Source: Acidovorax kalamii
Lineage (GTDB): Bacteria > Pseudomonadota > Gammaproteobacteria > Burkholderiales > Burkholderiaceae_C
Length of the DNA stretch: 64,000 nucleotides
NCBI RefSeq assembly: GCF_002245625.1
Contig: NZ_NOIG01000005.1
Span: forward strand, 62,001 to 126,000
Reading direction: 5' to 3'
Shown: positions 56,532 through 64,000 of the stretch, piece by piece
Layout of the letters: each line of letters begins with the position of its first letter
Position numbering within the stretch: the first letter of the stretch is position 1
Made by a program: the position numbers and the translations under genes
Notes under the pieces: model-generated
Seen by the model: the letters and a program-made list of their open reading frames with translations, nothing else
The model's database searches: none
What the model was told of the DNA's origin: nothing

Positions 56532-57104
56532 ATGATCGTCACCCAAACCACCCCACCGGCCTACCTGCCGTTGACGCTCGCGGAGGCAAAGCTGCACCTG
56601 CGCGAGACAGAAACGGCAGAGGACACGCTGATCACGGCGTTCATCGGTGCAGCCGTGGACACCTGCCAGCAGATCACCGGTCGCAGCCTCATGGCCCAGG
56701 CGTGGAAGCTGACGGTTGATGACTTCGCCGACGAAATCAAGCTGCCATGGCCCCAAGTGCAGGCCGTGCAGTCGGTGCAGTACAAGGACGCAGACGGCGC
56801 AACGCAGACCCTGGCCAGCACGGTGTACGAGCTTGTCGGAAACAAGGTTTGCCTGGTTCCCGGCCAGGAGTGGCCCGCCGTGCGCGGCGGCACTGGCTCT
56901 GTGTCGATCAACTACACCGCAGGCTACGGCGCGGGCGATGAGGCTGCCCAGCAGGCCGCCGTTCCCCGAGGCGTTAAGGCGTGGCTGTTGCTGGCGGTGG
57001 GCACCCTCTATGCCAACCGCGAGAGCGTGCAAACGGGCGTGTCTGTGGCAGCGCTGCCTGATCGTTTTGCCGACTCGCTGCTCGACCGGTTCAAGGTGTA
57101 CTGA
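56532..57104 (+). CDS. Head-tail connector protein (phiE125 gp8 / HK97 gp6 type)
   Basis: 190 residues. YLPLTLAEAKLHLRETETAE, DTLITAFIGAAVDTCQQITG and RSLMAQAWKLTVDDFADEIK are the family opening; GVKAWLLLAVGTLYANRESV is the conserved C-terminal helix. It forms the ring under the portal. It overlaps the next start by one base. Confidence 0.93.
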   Translation: MIVTQTTPPAYLPLTLAEAKLHLRETETAEDTLITAFIGAAVDTCQQITGRSLMAQAWKLTVDDFADEIKLPWPQVQAVQSVQYKDADGATQTLASTVYELVGNKVCLVPGQEWPAVRGGTGSVSINYTAGYGAGDEAAQQAAVPRGVKAWLLLAVGTLYANRESVQTGVSVAALPDRFADSLLDRFKVY

Positions 57105-57421
57105 TGCAAGCCGGGCGGCTCAATCGCAGATGCGTCATCCAGGCGCCAGGCACGGCCCAGGACGAACTGGGCCAGCCCATCCCCGGCTGGACAGACGTTG
57201 CCACGGTCTGGGCCGACATCCGCATGAAGTCCGGCCTGGAAGCCATCAAGGCGGGCGCCCCGGTGTCGGTGGTGGCCGCGTCGATCCGCATCCGATACCG
57301 CGAGGACGTGAATGCGGGCATGCGCGTGGTGCACAACCTGGTCGCCTACGAAATCAAGGCAGTCATGCCGGATGTGTCGGGGCGGAAGTTTCTTGATCTG
57401 GCCTGTGAGGTGGTGAACTGA
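57104..57421 (+). CDS. Phage head closure protein
   Basis: 105 residues. MQAGRLNRRCVIQAPGTAQD, ELGQPIPGWTDVATVWADIR and the final strands (VRIRYREDVNAGMRV form) match the SPP1 gp16/phiE125 gp9 family. It seals the head after packaging and gives the tail attachment surface. Confidence 0.92.
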   Translation: MQAGRLNRRCVIQAPGTAQDELGQPIPGWTDVATVWADIRMKSGLEAIKAGAPVSVVAASIRIRYREDVNAGMRVVHNLVAYEIKAVMPDVSGRKFLDLACEVVN

Positions 57422-57422
57422 T

Positions 57423-57854
57423 ATGGGCATGGGCGTACGCATGAACGTCGCTGCCTTCAAAGAAGGGCTGCGCGCCGAGGTGGACAAGCTGCACGCAGCC
57501 AATCGCCCGGCGGCCCAGGCTGGCGCACAGATCATCTACGAGCGCGCGCGCCTCAATGCGCCGGTTTCGGACGAGAGCCACTTTTTCTACATACGCGGCC
57601 AGAAGTACGGTCCCTATCCACCAGGGAACTTACGGGACTCAATCTACCAGGTCTACAGCAAAGAGAACAGCTTCAAGGACGTGAGTACGTACCACATCAG
57701 CTTCAACAAGACCGAAGCGCCGTACGGGTTCATTGTGCACAACGGCACCAGCAAGACGCCTGCAGACCCATTCATTAGCAAAGCAGTGGTCGAAACACGC
57801 GCTGAAGTTCGTACAGCCATCAAGGCGCGCTATCTGGAAGAGGTCAACAAATGA
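57423..57854 (+). CDS. HK97 gp10-like tail-head joining protein
   Basis: 143 residues. AAFKEGLRAEVDKLHAANRP, AGAQIIYERARLNAPVS, GNLRDSIYQVYSKENS and YGFIVHNGTSKTPADPFISK fit the HK97-gp10 family. It helps join tail and head. ATG 57423; ATG 57441 (MNVAAF) is possible. Confidence 0.92.
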   Translation: MGMGVRMNVAAFKEGLRAEVDKLHAANRPAAQAGAQIIYERARLNAPVSDESHFFYIRGQKYGPYPPGNLRDSIYQVYSKENSFKDVSTYHISFNKTEAPYGFIVHNGTSKTPADPFISKAVVETRAEVRTAIKARYLEEVNK

Positions 57855-58204
57855 GCATGGAATCGGACCTCTCGACGCTGCTCAAGACGGTGTGCCCGCG
57901 CACGTTCCCGGACGTTGCGGACATCGGAACGGCACCGCCGTTCATCGCCTGGCAGCTGCTGGGTGGTGAATCTCTCAGAGCACTGGACAACACCGCCCTC
58001 GACAAGCGAAACAGCTATGTGCAGGTGTCCGTTTACAGCCTGACCCGCGCGGAGTCGCTGGCCAAGATCCGAGCGGCGGAAGAGGCGATGTGCGCAAGTC
58101 ATGCATTCACCTGCACCCCCATGGGTGAGCCGCTGGCCACCTATGAGCCAGACACCAAGCTCTACGGCGCCATACAGCGATTTTCGATCTGGGCCGCGCG
58201 ATAG
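57851..58204 (+). CDS. Tail completion protein (DUF3168)
   Basis: 117 residues. STLLKTVCPRTFPDVADIGT, PPFIAWQLLGGESLRALDNT and YVQVSVYSLTRAESLAKIRA match the DUF3168 family. It caps the tail tube end that meets the head. It overlaps the previous stop by 4 bp. Confidence 0.9.
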   Translation: MSMESDLSTLLKTVCPRTFPDVADIGTAPPFIAWQLLGGESLRALDNTALDKRNSYVQVSVYSLTRAESLAKIRAAEEAMCASHAFTCTPMGEPLATYEPDTKLYGAIQRFSIWAAR

Positions 58205-58234
58205 CCCACTGAATTAGGCGAAAGCCAACCAAGC

Positions 58235-58314
58235 AAGCCCCTCCTGGGAAACCGGGCGGGGCTTTTTTCATGCCCATCACGGGCGTCAACCACCGCTGCA
58301 AGGCGGTTTTTTTT
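58235..58314 (+). terminator. Two successive terminator-like hairpins before the tail tube gene
   Basis: aagcccc/ggggctt followed by TTTT (58235-58268), and ccgc/gcgg followed by eight T (58293-58314). Both have the plain form of intrinsic terminators, only 24 bp ahead of the highly expressed tail tube gene. Confidence 0.75.
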
Positions 58315-58337
58315 CGTCCAAACGAAAGGGCCTCACC

Positions 58338-58991
58338 ATGGCACAAGTACCAACCGGCACCACGATCTTCGTGGCTTCTGTTTTCGCATCGGCACTGTCT
58401 TTCAGCGCCGCCAGCAACGCCACCGAGTGCGTTCTCACCATGGCCAGCACCACCGGCCTGGCCAACGGCGACTTCGTTGAAGTCTCCAGTGGGTGGGGCC
58501 GTCTGAACCTGCGCGCAGCTCGCATCAAGTCCGTGGTCCTGAACACCAGCATCACGCTGGAGGGCATCGACACTACGTCCACGAACTTCTTCCCGCCTGG
58601 CTCTGGCGTCGGCACCGTGCGCAAGGTTTCTACCTGGCAGGAAATCACGCTGGTGACGGCTGTTTCCAGCAACGGCGGCGACCCTATCACGGTGGACTAC
58701 AAGTACCTGGCCTCCGATGTTCGCTACAAGATGAACGACGGGTTCAACGGCACCGACTACACCCTGACCCTGGACGCCGATGCCATCAGCACCGCTGGCT
58801 ACACGGCCCTGAAGAACCTGACCGACGTGCAAACCAACACCATCCTGCGTGTGGTCACCCGTTCGGGCCAGATCCAGCTGATCCCCGGCACCGTGGCGCT
58901 GAACGAGTCCGTGCAGATGAATGACGGCCAGATCAACACCGTGACGGCCGCCATCACCGGCAACAACCGCACCACGCGCTACGCCTCCTGA
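58338..58991 (+). CDS. Major tail tube protein
   Basis: 217 residues, beta-rich. GTTIFVASVFASALSFSAAS, TTGLANGDFVEVSSGWGRLN and VSTWQEITLVTAVSSNGGDP fit the tail tube family of phiE125 gp12 type. WRL-type internal part YKYLASDVRYKMNDGFNGTD precedes the conserved end. Hexameric rings form the tail tube. Confidence 0.88.
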   Translation: MAQVPTGTTIFVASVFASALSFSAASNATECVLTMASTTGLANGDFVEVSSGWGRLNLRAARIKSVVLNTSITLEGIDTTSTNFFPPGSGVGTVRKVSTWQEITLVTAVSSNGGDPITVDYKYLASDVRYKMNDGFNGTDYTLTLDADAISTAGYTALKNLTDVQTNTILRVVTRSGQIQLIPGTVALNESVQMNDGQINTVTAAITGNNRTTRYAS

Positions 58992-59019
58992 TCCCCGGCG
59001 AAAGCCACCCCAGCACCGA

Positions 59020-59060
59020 CGCATCCACGTTCGTTCCTTCGCAGGGACGGCGTGGGTGCG
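59020..59060. other. Hairpin between tail tube and chaperone genes
   Basis: cgcatccacg and cgtgggtgcg (one mismatch) flank a loop of about 20 bases. It lies before the start at 59096 and has no T-run. Confidence 0.35.
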
Positions 59061-59095
59061 CACGGGCATTTTCAACCCTGCGAAGAAAGACATTC

Positions 59096-59506
59096 ATGGC
59101 CAAGATCACTCTGGGCAAGCGCCCCAAGAACTTCAAGAAGACCATCTCCGTGCAGATGCTGGACGGCACCACGGGCACCGTGGAATGCGTGTTCAAGTAC
59201 CGCACCAAGAAGGAGTACGGCGAGTTCATCGACGGCATCACAGAAGCCGCCCGCGCCTCGGAAAAGGCAAAGGAAACCACCAAGGTCGAAGAGGCCGAGG
59301 TGAAGCCGTTCAGCCTGGCCGAGTACCTGGAGAAGTCGGTGGACGCTGGCGCCGACTACATCCTGCAGATCCTCGAAGGCTGGAACCTGGATGTTGAGCT
59401 GTCCAAGGAATCCGTCGAAGACCTGGCGAACGAGTACCCCGGCGCAGCAGCGGCCATCATCGAGACATACCGCACCGCAGTCACTGAAGGCCGCCTGGGA
59501 AACTGA
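59096..59506 (+). CDS. Tail assembly chaperone (G-like), frameshift donor
   Basis: 136 residues. AKITLGKRPKNFKKTISVQM and GTVECVFKYRTKKEYGEFID, then acidic helices, fit the tail assembly chaperone family. Its last codons form G GGA AAC TGA, a slippery heptamer in the right phase directly before the stop. A -1 shift would join it to the next gene, giving a G-T-like fusion of about 246 residues. The free form would stay in excess. Confidence 0.9.
   Translation: MAKITLGKRPKNFKKTISVQMLDGTTGTVECVFKYRTKKEYGEFIDGITEAARASEKAKETTKVEEAEVKPFSLAEYLEKSVDAGADYILQILEGWNLDVELSKESVEDLANEYPGAAAAIIETYRTAVTEGRLGN
59497..59503 (+). promoter_or_regulatory. Programmed -1 ribosomal frameshift site G_GGA_AAC
   Basis: gggaaac matches X_XXY_YYZ in the phase of the chaperone gene and abuts its stop TGA (59504-59506). 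Lambda G-T uses GGGAAAG. After the shift the frame reads CTG ACC GAG GCC and enters the second chaperone without a stop. Confidence 0.85.
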
Positions 59507-59835
59507 CCGAGGCCGCCCGCGCGGCCTATTTCGAGGAAGAGGAAGGGGCGATGTTCACCGCCGCCGACTACGGCCTCGACGCGGTGGAGGTATGGCCTGA
59601 GAACTGGCAGGCATGGGTTCTGTTCTGCCAGGTTTCCACCCAGTGGCGCATGCGCATGCAGTCGTTCATGGGCGGATCGGTAAGCACCCCTTCGGGCCTT
59701 GACTACGGCGCCATTTACCCCTTGCTGGACCGCATCGCGTCAAGCACCGCAGAGTGGCTAGAACTCTTTGAAGACATCCAGCTACTGGAGCGCACGGCGC
59801 TCGACCAGATGAGCGAGAACCGCTCAGGCAAATAG
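59503..59835 (+). CDS. Tail assembly chaperone second part (T-like, DUF1799), made by -1 frameshift
   Basis: The frame is open from the slippery site (LTEAARAAYFEEEEGAMFTA) to 59835. ATG 59551 (MFTAADYGLDAVEVWPENWQ) has no good ribosome binding site of its own except GGAAGGGG five bases before it. AWVLFCQVSTQWRMRMQSFM fits DUF1799. In the fusion this part is thought to bind the tape measure protein. Confidence 0.85.
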   Translation: MTEAARAAYFEEEEGAMFTAADYGLDAVEVWPENWQAWVLFCQVSTQWRMRMQSFMGGSVSTPSGLDYGAIYPLLDRIASSTAEWLELFEDIQLLERTALDQMSENRSGK

Positions 59836-59886
59836 CCACCTCCGGGTGGCTTTTTCATTTCCTGGCTCGCCTCGGCGGGCCTTTTT
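59834..59886 (+). terminator. Two terminator-like hairpins before the tape measure gene
   Basis: agccacc/ggtggct then five T (59834-59855), overlapping the stop codon of the chaperone. ggctcgcc/ggcgggcc then five T (59864-59886). The tape measure ATG is 13 bp further on. Confidence 0.75.
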
Positions 59887-59899
59887 CATTTGGGCACCC

Positions 59900-62800
59900 A
59901 TGACATCTGACCTGCGAATTCAGGGCGAGGTAGTCGTCAACTCGGAACAGGCCGAAAGCGCCTTCAACCGTGTTGGCGACAAGGCCCAGCAGATGGCCAA
60001 TGAGGTAGCCACGTCTGCGACAAAGGCAGGCCAGGCCGTTGACAAGATCGGCGACGGCGCGGGCGCCAGTGCAGAGAAGTTCACCCGGGCGGAAAGCCGC
60101 ATCTCCGCATCGATCAAGCGCGCCACGAACGAGCTGGAGCTGCTGGGCAAAACGGCAAGCCAGCGCCTGGAATTCAACATCAGCGACAAGGGGCTGGACC
60201 CCAAGAAGTTCGAGCCCATGCTGCAGCGGCTGCGCGAGGTGGAGCAGCGGGCCCGCGATGCAGAAGCTGCAGCCACCGGCTCACTGAACAACATGGGCAT
60301 GTCCGCCAGGGCCACTGCAGCGGCGATGCGTGGCGTTCCTGCGCAGTTCCAAGACATCATCGTGTCGCTGCAGGGTGGCCAGGCACCAATGACCGTGCTG
60401 CTGCAACAGGGATCGCAACTGTCGGGCATGTTCGGCGGCGCAGGGAATGCCGCAAGGGCTCTCGGCACGTACATCGTCGGCCTGGTCAACCCTCTCACCG
60501 TTGCTGCAGCTGCAGTTGCTGGCCTTGGCTTTGCGATGTACTCGCTGAACGGCAAGGACGCAGCGCTGCGCGACCTGTCGGCCCAGCTGATCGGCACCGG
60601 CCGCGCGTCGGCTGCTGCTGTTGGCGACATCAAGGCCCTGGTCAACGAGCTGAACACCGTGCCCGGCGTCAGCAAGGCGGCGGCTACGGCCATCATTGGC
60701 GAGTTCGCCAAGGTTAGCGGGCTGGGTTCCAGCCTGTTCAAGGGCCTCGGGTCGTCCGTCGCAGACTTCGCCGCCGCTACTGGCACCGATCTTCCGACCG
60801 CAGCCAAGAAGCTGGCAGAGGCATTTGCAGATCCAGCGAAGGGTGCGAAGGCTCTGGAGGAAACGCTCGGCACGCTCACGGCCGCGCAGATCCTCACCAT
60901 CACCAAGATGGCCGAGATGGGCGACAAGTCCGGCGCGCAGGCTGCGCTGCTGGATGCGCTCAAGCAGGCGACCGAAGGGCTCGCAAAGCAGGGCATGACG
61001 CCCCTTGGCGAAGCTACCGACAAGATGAGCAACGCGTGGGACAGGCTCACCACGTCTGTGGGCAACTCCAGCGCATTTCGCACCGCCAACGACTGGCTGG
61101 CCAAGCTGATCGAGAAGACAGCCGAACTGACTGTGCGCTTGTCACAGATGCAACCCCCTACGTGGCTGAAGTACATGCCGGGGATTGGCCCGGCGATTGG
61201 TGCTGCATCACTGTTCGCTGGTCCAGAGGCAAGCAGCGGAGGAAGCCGATCTGTATCCGGGAAGGTTGGCACGGTTGAAGGAGGTGCCACCGGTTCGTGG
61301 GGCCCCACATCCCAAGAGATGGAAAGCCAGGTCAAGGCAGCGCTAGACCTCACCAAATCGTATGAGTCCCAATCGGCCGCCATGGAGAAGCTGCGCGGCG
61401 TCGCAAAGGTGGCCAAGGACGCGCTGAAAGAGCTTGAAGCCCAGAACCGAGGCAATAGCGTAGAGGCCAAGGAGCTGCGCGAGCGCATCACTGGCGTCAA
61501 TGAAAAGCTGGCTGAGATGGCCAAGAAGGGGCAGGGCGATGTCAAGGCGGAACAGAACGCCTATGAAACCTTGATCTCCTCCATCCGCGCCAAGATCGAA
61601 GAGAACAAGCAGGAGCTGGCCGGCAATCGCGCGCTCACAGACAGTCAGAAGATCCGCATCAAGCTGGACGAGGATTTGGCTGCGGGTCGGCTCAAACTAA
61701 CGGCCGTCCGCAAAGCTGAGGTATTGCTCGACCTGGAGTCTTTATCGGTCCAAGAGAAGCTCGCGCTAGCCGCAAAAGACGCCCTCAAAGTGGCGCAGAC
61801 TCGGCAAGCATTGCGCGAGAAAGAAACGGACAGCATCTCCGCCTGGCTGGCTGCGCAAGATGCCGCCGCCTCTGCCGCTCTGGCTTCTGCCCGTGAGCGC
61901 ACTACTGGTCTGCAGGACGAAGGCCGGGCTCTCGCCCTGTCCACCTCCGCAAACATCAGCCTTGCCGAGGCGGTGGAGCGCGTCGCACAAGCGCGCCTGC
62001 TCGAAAAGCAAGCGCAGTTTGTCGAAGGCTCCGAGGGCTACCTGAACATCCAGCGGGAAATTGACGCGCGCAAAGAGCTGCTAGTCCTGATCCGTAGCAA
62101 CGAAGCGAACAAGAAGTTCATCAGCGACTGGAAAGACTCCGTCTCTGCGTATGAAGACATCTTCCGTCGCGGCTTTGCCGACATGCTGAACAACGGCAAA
62201 GACGGCTGGAAGAGCTTCACTCGCTCGCTGGTGACAACGTTCAAGACCAGCGTAGCTGACCAGATTTACAAGATGTTCGCCCAGCCATTCGTGGTGAACA
62301 TCGTCGGGAACCTGCTGGGCCTGGTTGGAGGCGGTGCGGCACAGGCAGTGGCAGGGGCTGCGTCTGGCGGCTCTGCGCTGGGCACCATTGGCAACGCTGC
62401 CAGCGGCCTGTCGGCTCTGACCGGAACGTTCGGCATGGGCCTGCGTGCTGGCCTGTCCGGCTTGTTCGGAGAGGCTGGGCTGGCAGGCACGATCAGCGCA
62501 GGCACAACCGCTATCGGTGCTGGCAACATCGCTGGCGGCCTTGGCACGCTGGCGGGTCCGCTTGCCTTGGTCGGCGGTGGTTTACTGGTGCTCAATTCCT
62601 TGCTCAAGGACACCAAGGGCGAAACCCGCACCGGCGGCCAGTTCGGCGTGTCGTTCGACGGCACTGTGACCAACCAGCGCCGTGGTGAAACCTACACCTA
62701 CCAGGGCCAGCAGTTCGACCGCGATTTCTCCAACGGCCAGCGCAACGCGCTGATCGCGGGCCAGGCCTACCGCCTGGAAGGCGACCCGGTGCAGAACGAG

Positions 62801-64000
62801 CAAGCCATCCGCGATGCGGTGTCGGGCACGGCCAGCGGCATCAATGCTTTCCTGAAGGCGCTGGGCAGCAAGGCCACGCTGACGGGCTTCTCTGCGGGCC
62901 TGGAAACCTCCGGCAAGGGCCGGGGCGGTGTGTTCGCGGGCGGCATCTTGTCCGATGGCACGGCCTTTGGCGAGAGCGGCAAGGGCGATAACTACGCGGG
63001 CACGCTGTACGAGAAATTCAGCACCAACAGCCCCGATTTCAAGACCGCGCTGGAGAACTTCACGCTCGATCTGAAGCAGTCCACCATCCAGGCGCTGCAG
63101 TCCGTCACCGACATCCCGGAGACGGTCAAGAAGATGCTCAAGGGCGTGGACGCCGAGGGTCTGGGCGAAGAGGCTGCCAACGCGCTGCTGGAGTCCATCA
63201 ACGCCCAGATCGTGGGGGTGCAGAACCTCACCAGCGCGTTCGAGGCCATGGGCCTGGACAAGCTGGCCGACATGGGCTTCGACGCCGCAGCAGGCCTGGC
63301 TGCAGCATCGGGCGGTTTCGACAAGCTGCAGAGCAACCTCAACACCTACTACGACAACTTCACGACAGAAGATCAGAAGCGGGCCAATCTGCAAAAGCAA
63401 CTGGACAAGCAGTTCGCCGCGCTGGGCATCGATGTGCCCAAGAACCGCGAGGAGTTCAGCCGTCTGGTGGAGAGCACGCTGGAGCAGGCAGAGGTGCAGG
63501 ACAAAACCCGCGCTGCGCTGTCCAAGCAGATCAACGACGCCATCGCGGGCGCTGGCAAAGACGGCTTCACGCTGGCCGACGCCGGTGCGCGCAGCATCGT
63601 GTCGGGCATCAACCCGGCACTGCTTGGCAATGCTGAGGCAGACCCCGCGCTCGCTGGAAAGCTTGATGGGTTCCTGAGTGGTGTCAGCGACTTGGCGGGC
63701 AAGGGTCTCGACCCGGCTGCATTTCAGGAGGGGTTGAGCGGCTTGATTGCCGTGAACTCCGAGGTGCTCGGCATCGGCAAGGATGCGTCGCAAACAGCAG
63801 CAGCCCTCCTGGCTCTCTCGGGCACGTTTGCAGAGCTGAACGAGTCGGCCGACGACGCTGCGGCCCGCATCGCCAAGGAGCAGGCCGACGCCCGCGACAA
63901 GGCCCTGCGCGGCCTGGAGCGTGCCATCGCCAAGGAGAAAGAGGCGCTGCAGACGCAGATCGACGTGGCGCAGGACGTGGCCAGCACCATGGGCGGCCTG
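59900..64000 (+). CDS. Tail length tape measure protein, partial (at least 1367 aa)
   Basis: Open without a stop from ATG 59900 to the last base. The N-terminal region (SAFNRVGDKAQQMANEVATS, AAAMRGVPAQFQDIIVSLQG, GQAPMTVLLQQGSQLSGMFG) fits the lambda-type tape measure domain TMP_2. A hydrophobic part follows at about 190-215 (AARALGTYIVGLVNPLTVAA). Around 740-790, DWKDSVSAYEDIFRRGFADM and LNNGKDGWKSFTRSLVTTFK fit the lambda gpH C-terminal module. Sequence beyond is a long helical repeat region. Its length sets the tail length; at 64000 it is still open, so the tail is long. Confidence 0.95.
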   Translation, partial: MTSDLRIQGEVVVNSEQAESAFNRVGDKAQQMANEVATSATKAGQAVDKIGDGAGASAEKFTRAESRISASIKRATNELELLGKTASQRLEFNISDKGLDPKKFEPMLQRLREVEQRARDAEAAATGSLNNMGMSARATAAAMRGVPAQFQDIIVSLQGGQAPMTVLLQQGSQLSGMFGGAGNAARALGTYIVGLVNPLTVAAAAVAGLGFAMYSLNGKDAALRDLSAQLIGTGRASAAAVGDIKALVNELNTVPGVSKAAATAIIGEFAKVSGLGSSLFKGLGSSVADFAAATGTDLPTAAKKLAEAFADPAKGAKALEETLGTLTAAQILTITKMAEMGDKSGAQAALLDALKQATEGLAKQGMTPLGEATDKMSNAWDRLTTSVGNSSAFRTANDWLAKLIEKTAELTVRLSQMQPPTWLKYMPGIGPAIGAASLFAGPEASSGGSRSVSGKVGTVEGGATGSWGPTSQEMESQVKAALDLTKSYESQSAAMEKLRGVAKVAKDALKELEAQNRGNSVEAKELRERITGVNEKLAEMAKKGQGDVKAEQNAYETLISSIRAKIEENKQELAGNRALTDSQKIRIKLDEDLAAGRLKLTAVRKAEVLLDLESLSVQEKLALAAKDALKVAQTRQALREKETDSISAWLAAQDAAASAALASARERTTGLQDEGRALALSTSANISLAEAVERVAQARLLEKQAQFVEGSEGYLNIQREIDARKELLVLIRSNEANKKFISDWKDSVSAYEDIFRRGFADMLNNGKDGWKSFTRSLVTTFKTSVADQIYKMFAQPFVVNIVGNLLGLVGGGAAQAVAGAASGGSALGTIGNAASGLSALTGTFGMGLRAGLSGLFGEAGLAGTISAGTTAIGAGNIAGGLGTLAGPLALVGGGLLVLNSLLKDTKGETRTGGQFGVSFDGTVTNQRRGETYTYQGQQFDRDFSNGQRNALIAGQAYRLEGDPVQNEQAIRDAVSGTASGINAFLKALGSKATLTGFSAGLETSGKGRGGVFAGGILSDGTAFGESGKGDNYAGTLYEKFSTNSPDFKTALENFTLDLKQSTIQALQSVTDIPETVKKMLKGVDAEGLGEEAANALLESINAQIVGVQNLTSAFEAMGLDKLADMGFDAAAGLAAASGGFDKLQSNLNTYYDNFTTEDQKRANLQKQLDKQFAALGIDVPKNREEFSRLVESTLEQAEVQDKTRAALSKQINDAIAGAGKDGFTLADAGARSIVSGINPALLGNAEADPALAGKLDGFLSGVSDLAGKGLDPAAFQEGLSGLIAVNSEVLGIGKDASQTAAALLALSGTFAELNESADDAAARIAKEQADARDKALRGLERAIAKEKEALQTQIDVAQDVASTMGGL

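Larger units (their letters stand above)
22869..64000. mobile_element. Lambdoid siphophage prophage (left end to window edge, at least 41 kb)
   Basis: The boundary is the tRNA-Leu fragment next to the integrase. Order of modules: integrase/excisionase, leftward early genes with recombination and methylation, CI/Cro immunity, rightward replication, Q-like regulator, then HNH-TerS-TerL-portal-protease-capsid-connectors-tail. The head-tail gene order is that of HK97/phiE125-type siphophages. All structural genes in view are intact, which suggests a recent or functional prophage. Tail tip, lysis genes and attR are outside the window. Confidence 0.96.

Noticed and set aside
59920-61545. 541-codon leftward frame opposite the tape measure gene
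   Set aside because: Ser/Ala-rich antisense of a clear tape measure protein; no signal of its own.

Overview
The window looks like a chromosome segment of a GC-rich betaproteobacterium of the Comamonadaceae, most like Acidovorax. The basis is codon and base use, the gene content (GcdH/GcdR glutarate genes, TRAP sugar-acid locus, FMN-riboswitch RibH2) and a dispersed intergenic palindrome that I associate with this family. Genus is an inference. Positions 1 to about 22.87 kb are ordinary chromosome. From 22.87 kb to the right edge is one large lambdoid siphophage prophage that runs off the window.

Chromosomal part. A partial SnoaL-like gene comes first, then a LysR regulator divergent from an NAD(P)H-binding oxidoreductase, then a CPBP-type membrane protein. 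From 2993 to 9056 a leftward operon encodes a complete TRAP transporter (large permease, small permease, binding protein) around a fumarylacetoacetate-hydrolase-family enzyme and an IlvD/Edd sugar-acid dehydratase. A divergent LysR regulator faces it, so this is probably uptake and dehydration of a sugar acid. Next come a conserved hypothetical gene, an FMN riboswitch with a type-II lumazine synthase (RibH2), a chemotaxis receptor and an ankyrin-repeat protein. A glutarate cluster follows (CoA-transferase, glutaryl-CoA dehydrogenase, divergent LysR regulator). The arm ends with a TPR protein, a DUF6279 lipoprotein and two small hypotheticals.

Prophage. A 58-bp 3' fragment of tRNA-Leu(CAA) at 22869-22926 marks the left attachment site, directly beside the tyrosine integrase. 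The leftward early operon (37.5 to 23.0 kb) holds many small overlapping genes, a Bet/RecT annealing protein and YqaJ exonuclease pair, two DNA methyltransferases (Dam-type N6A and a C5 enzyme with internal repeats), HNH-type proteins, a DUF4224 excisionase candidate and the integrase. A CI-like S24 repressor (41606-42298) and a Cro-like protein (42379-42579) form the immunity region. Matching 12-bp operator sites lie both there and 4.3 kb away over a good leftward promoter near 37.96 kb, which is an OL/OR arrangement as in lambda. The repressor's transcript also covers a secreted protein and a secreted HNH protein. Between the two operator regions sit an SRAP gene with a LexA box and a toxin-antitoxin-like pair.

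The rightward early genes (42.4-48.8 kb) include a replication protein gene with three ACGCGT iterons spaced exactly 10 bp apart, a DnaB-like ATPase, RusA, DUF1367, a YbcO-like nuclease and a zinc-finger protein in the position of a Q antiterminator. A control region with strong terminators follows. The late operon has HNH, TerS, TerL, portal, HK97-type protease, major capsid protein, head-tail connectors, tail tube, two tail assembly chaperones joined by a probable -1 frameshift at G_GGA_AAC, and the start of the tape measure gene, which is still open at the last base. Hairpins with T-runs precede the capsid, tail tube and tape measure genes.

The most interesting items are the two-site operator network with a probably leaderless cro, the in-gene iterons, the frameshift site, the repeated recognition-like region of the C5 methyltransferase, and the Comamonadaceae palindrome present in both host and prophage gene junctions.
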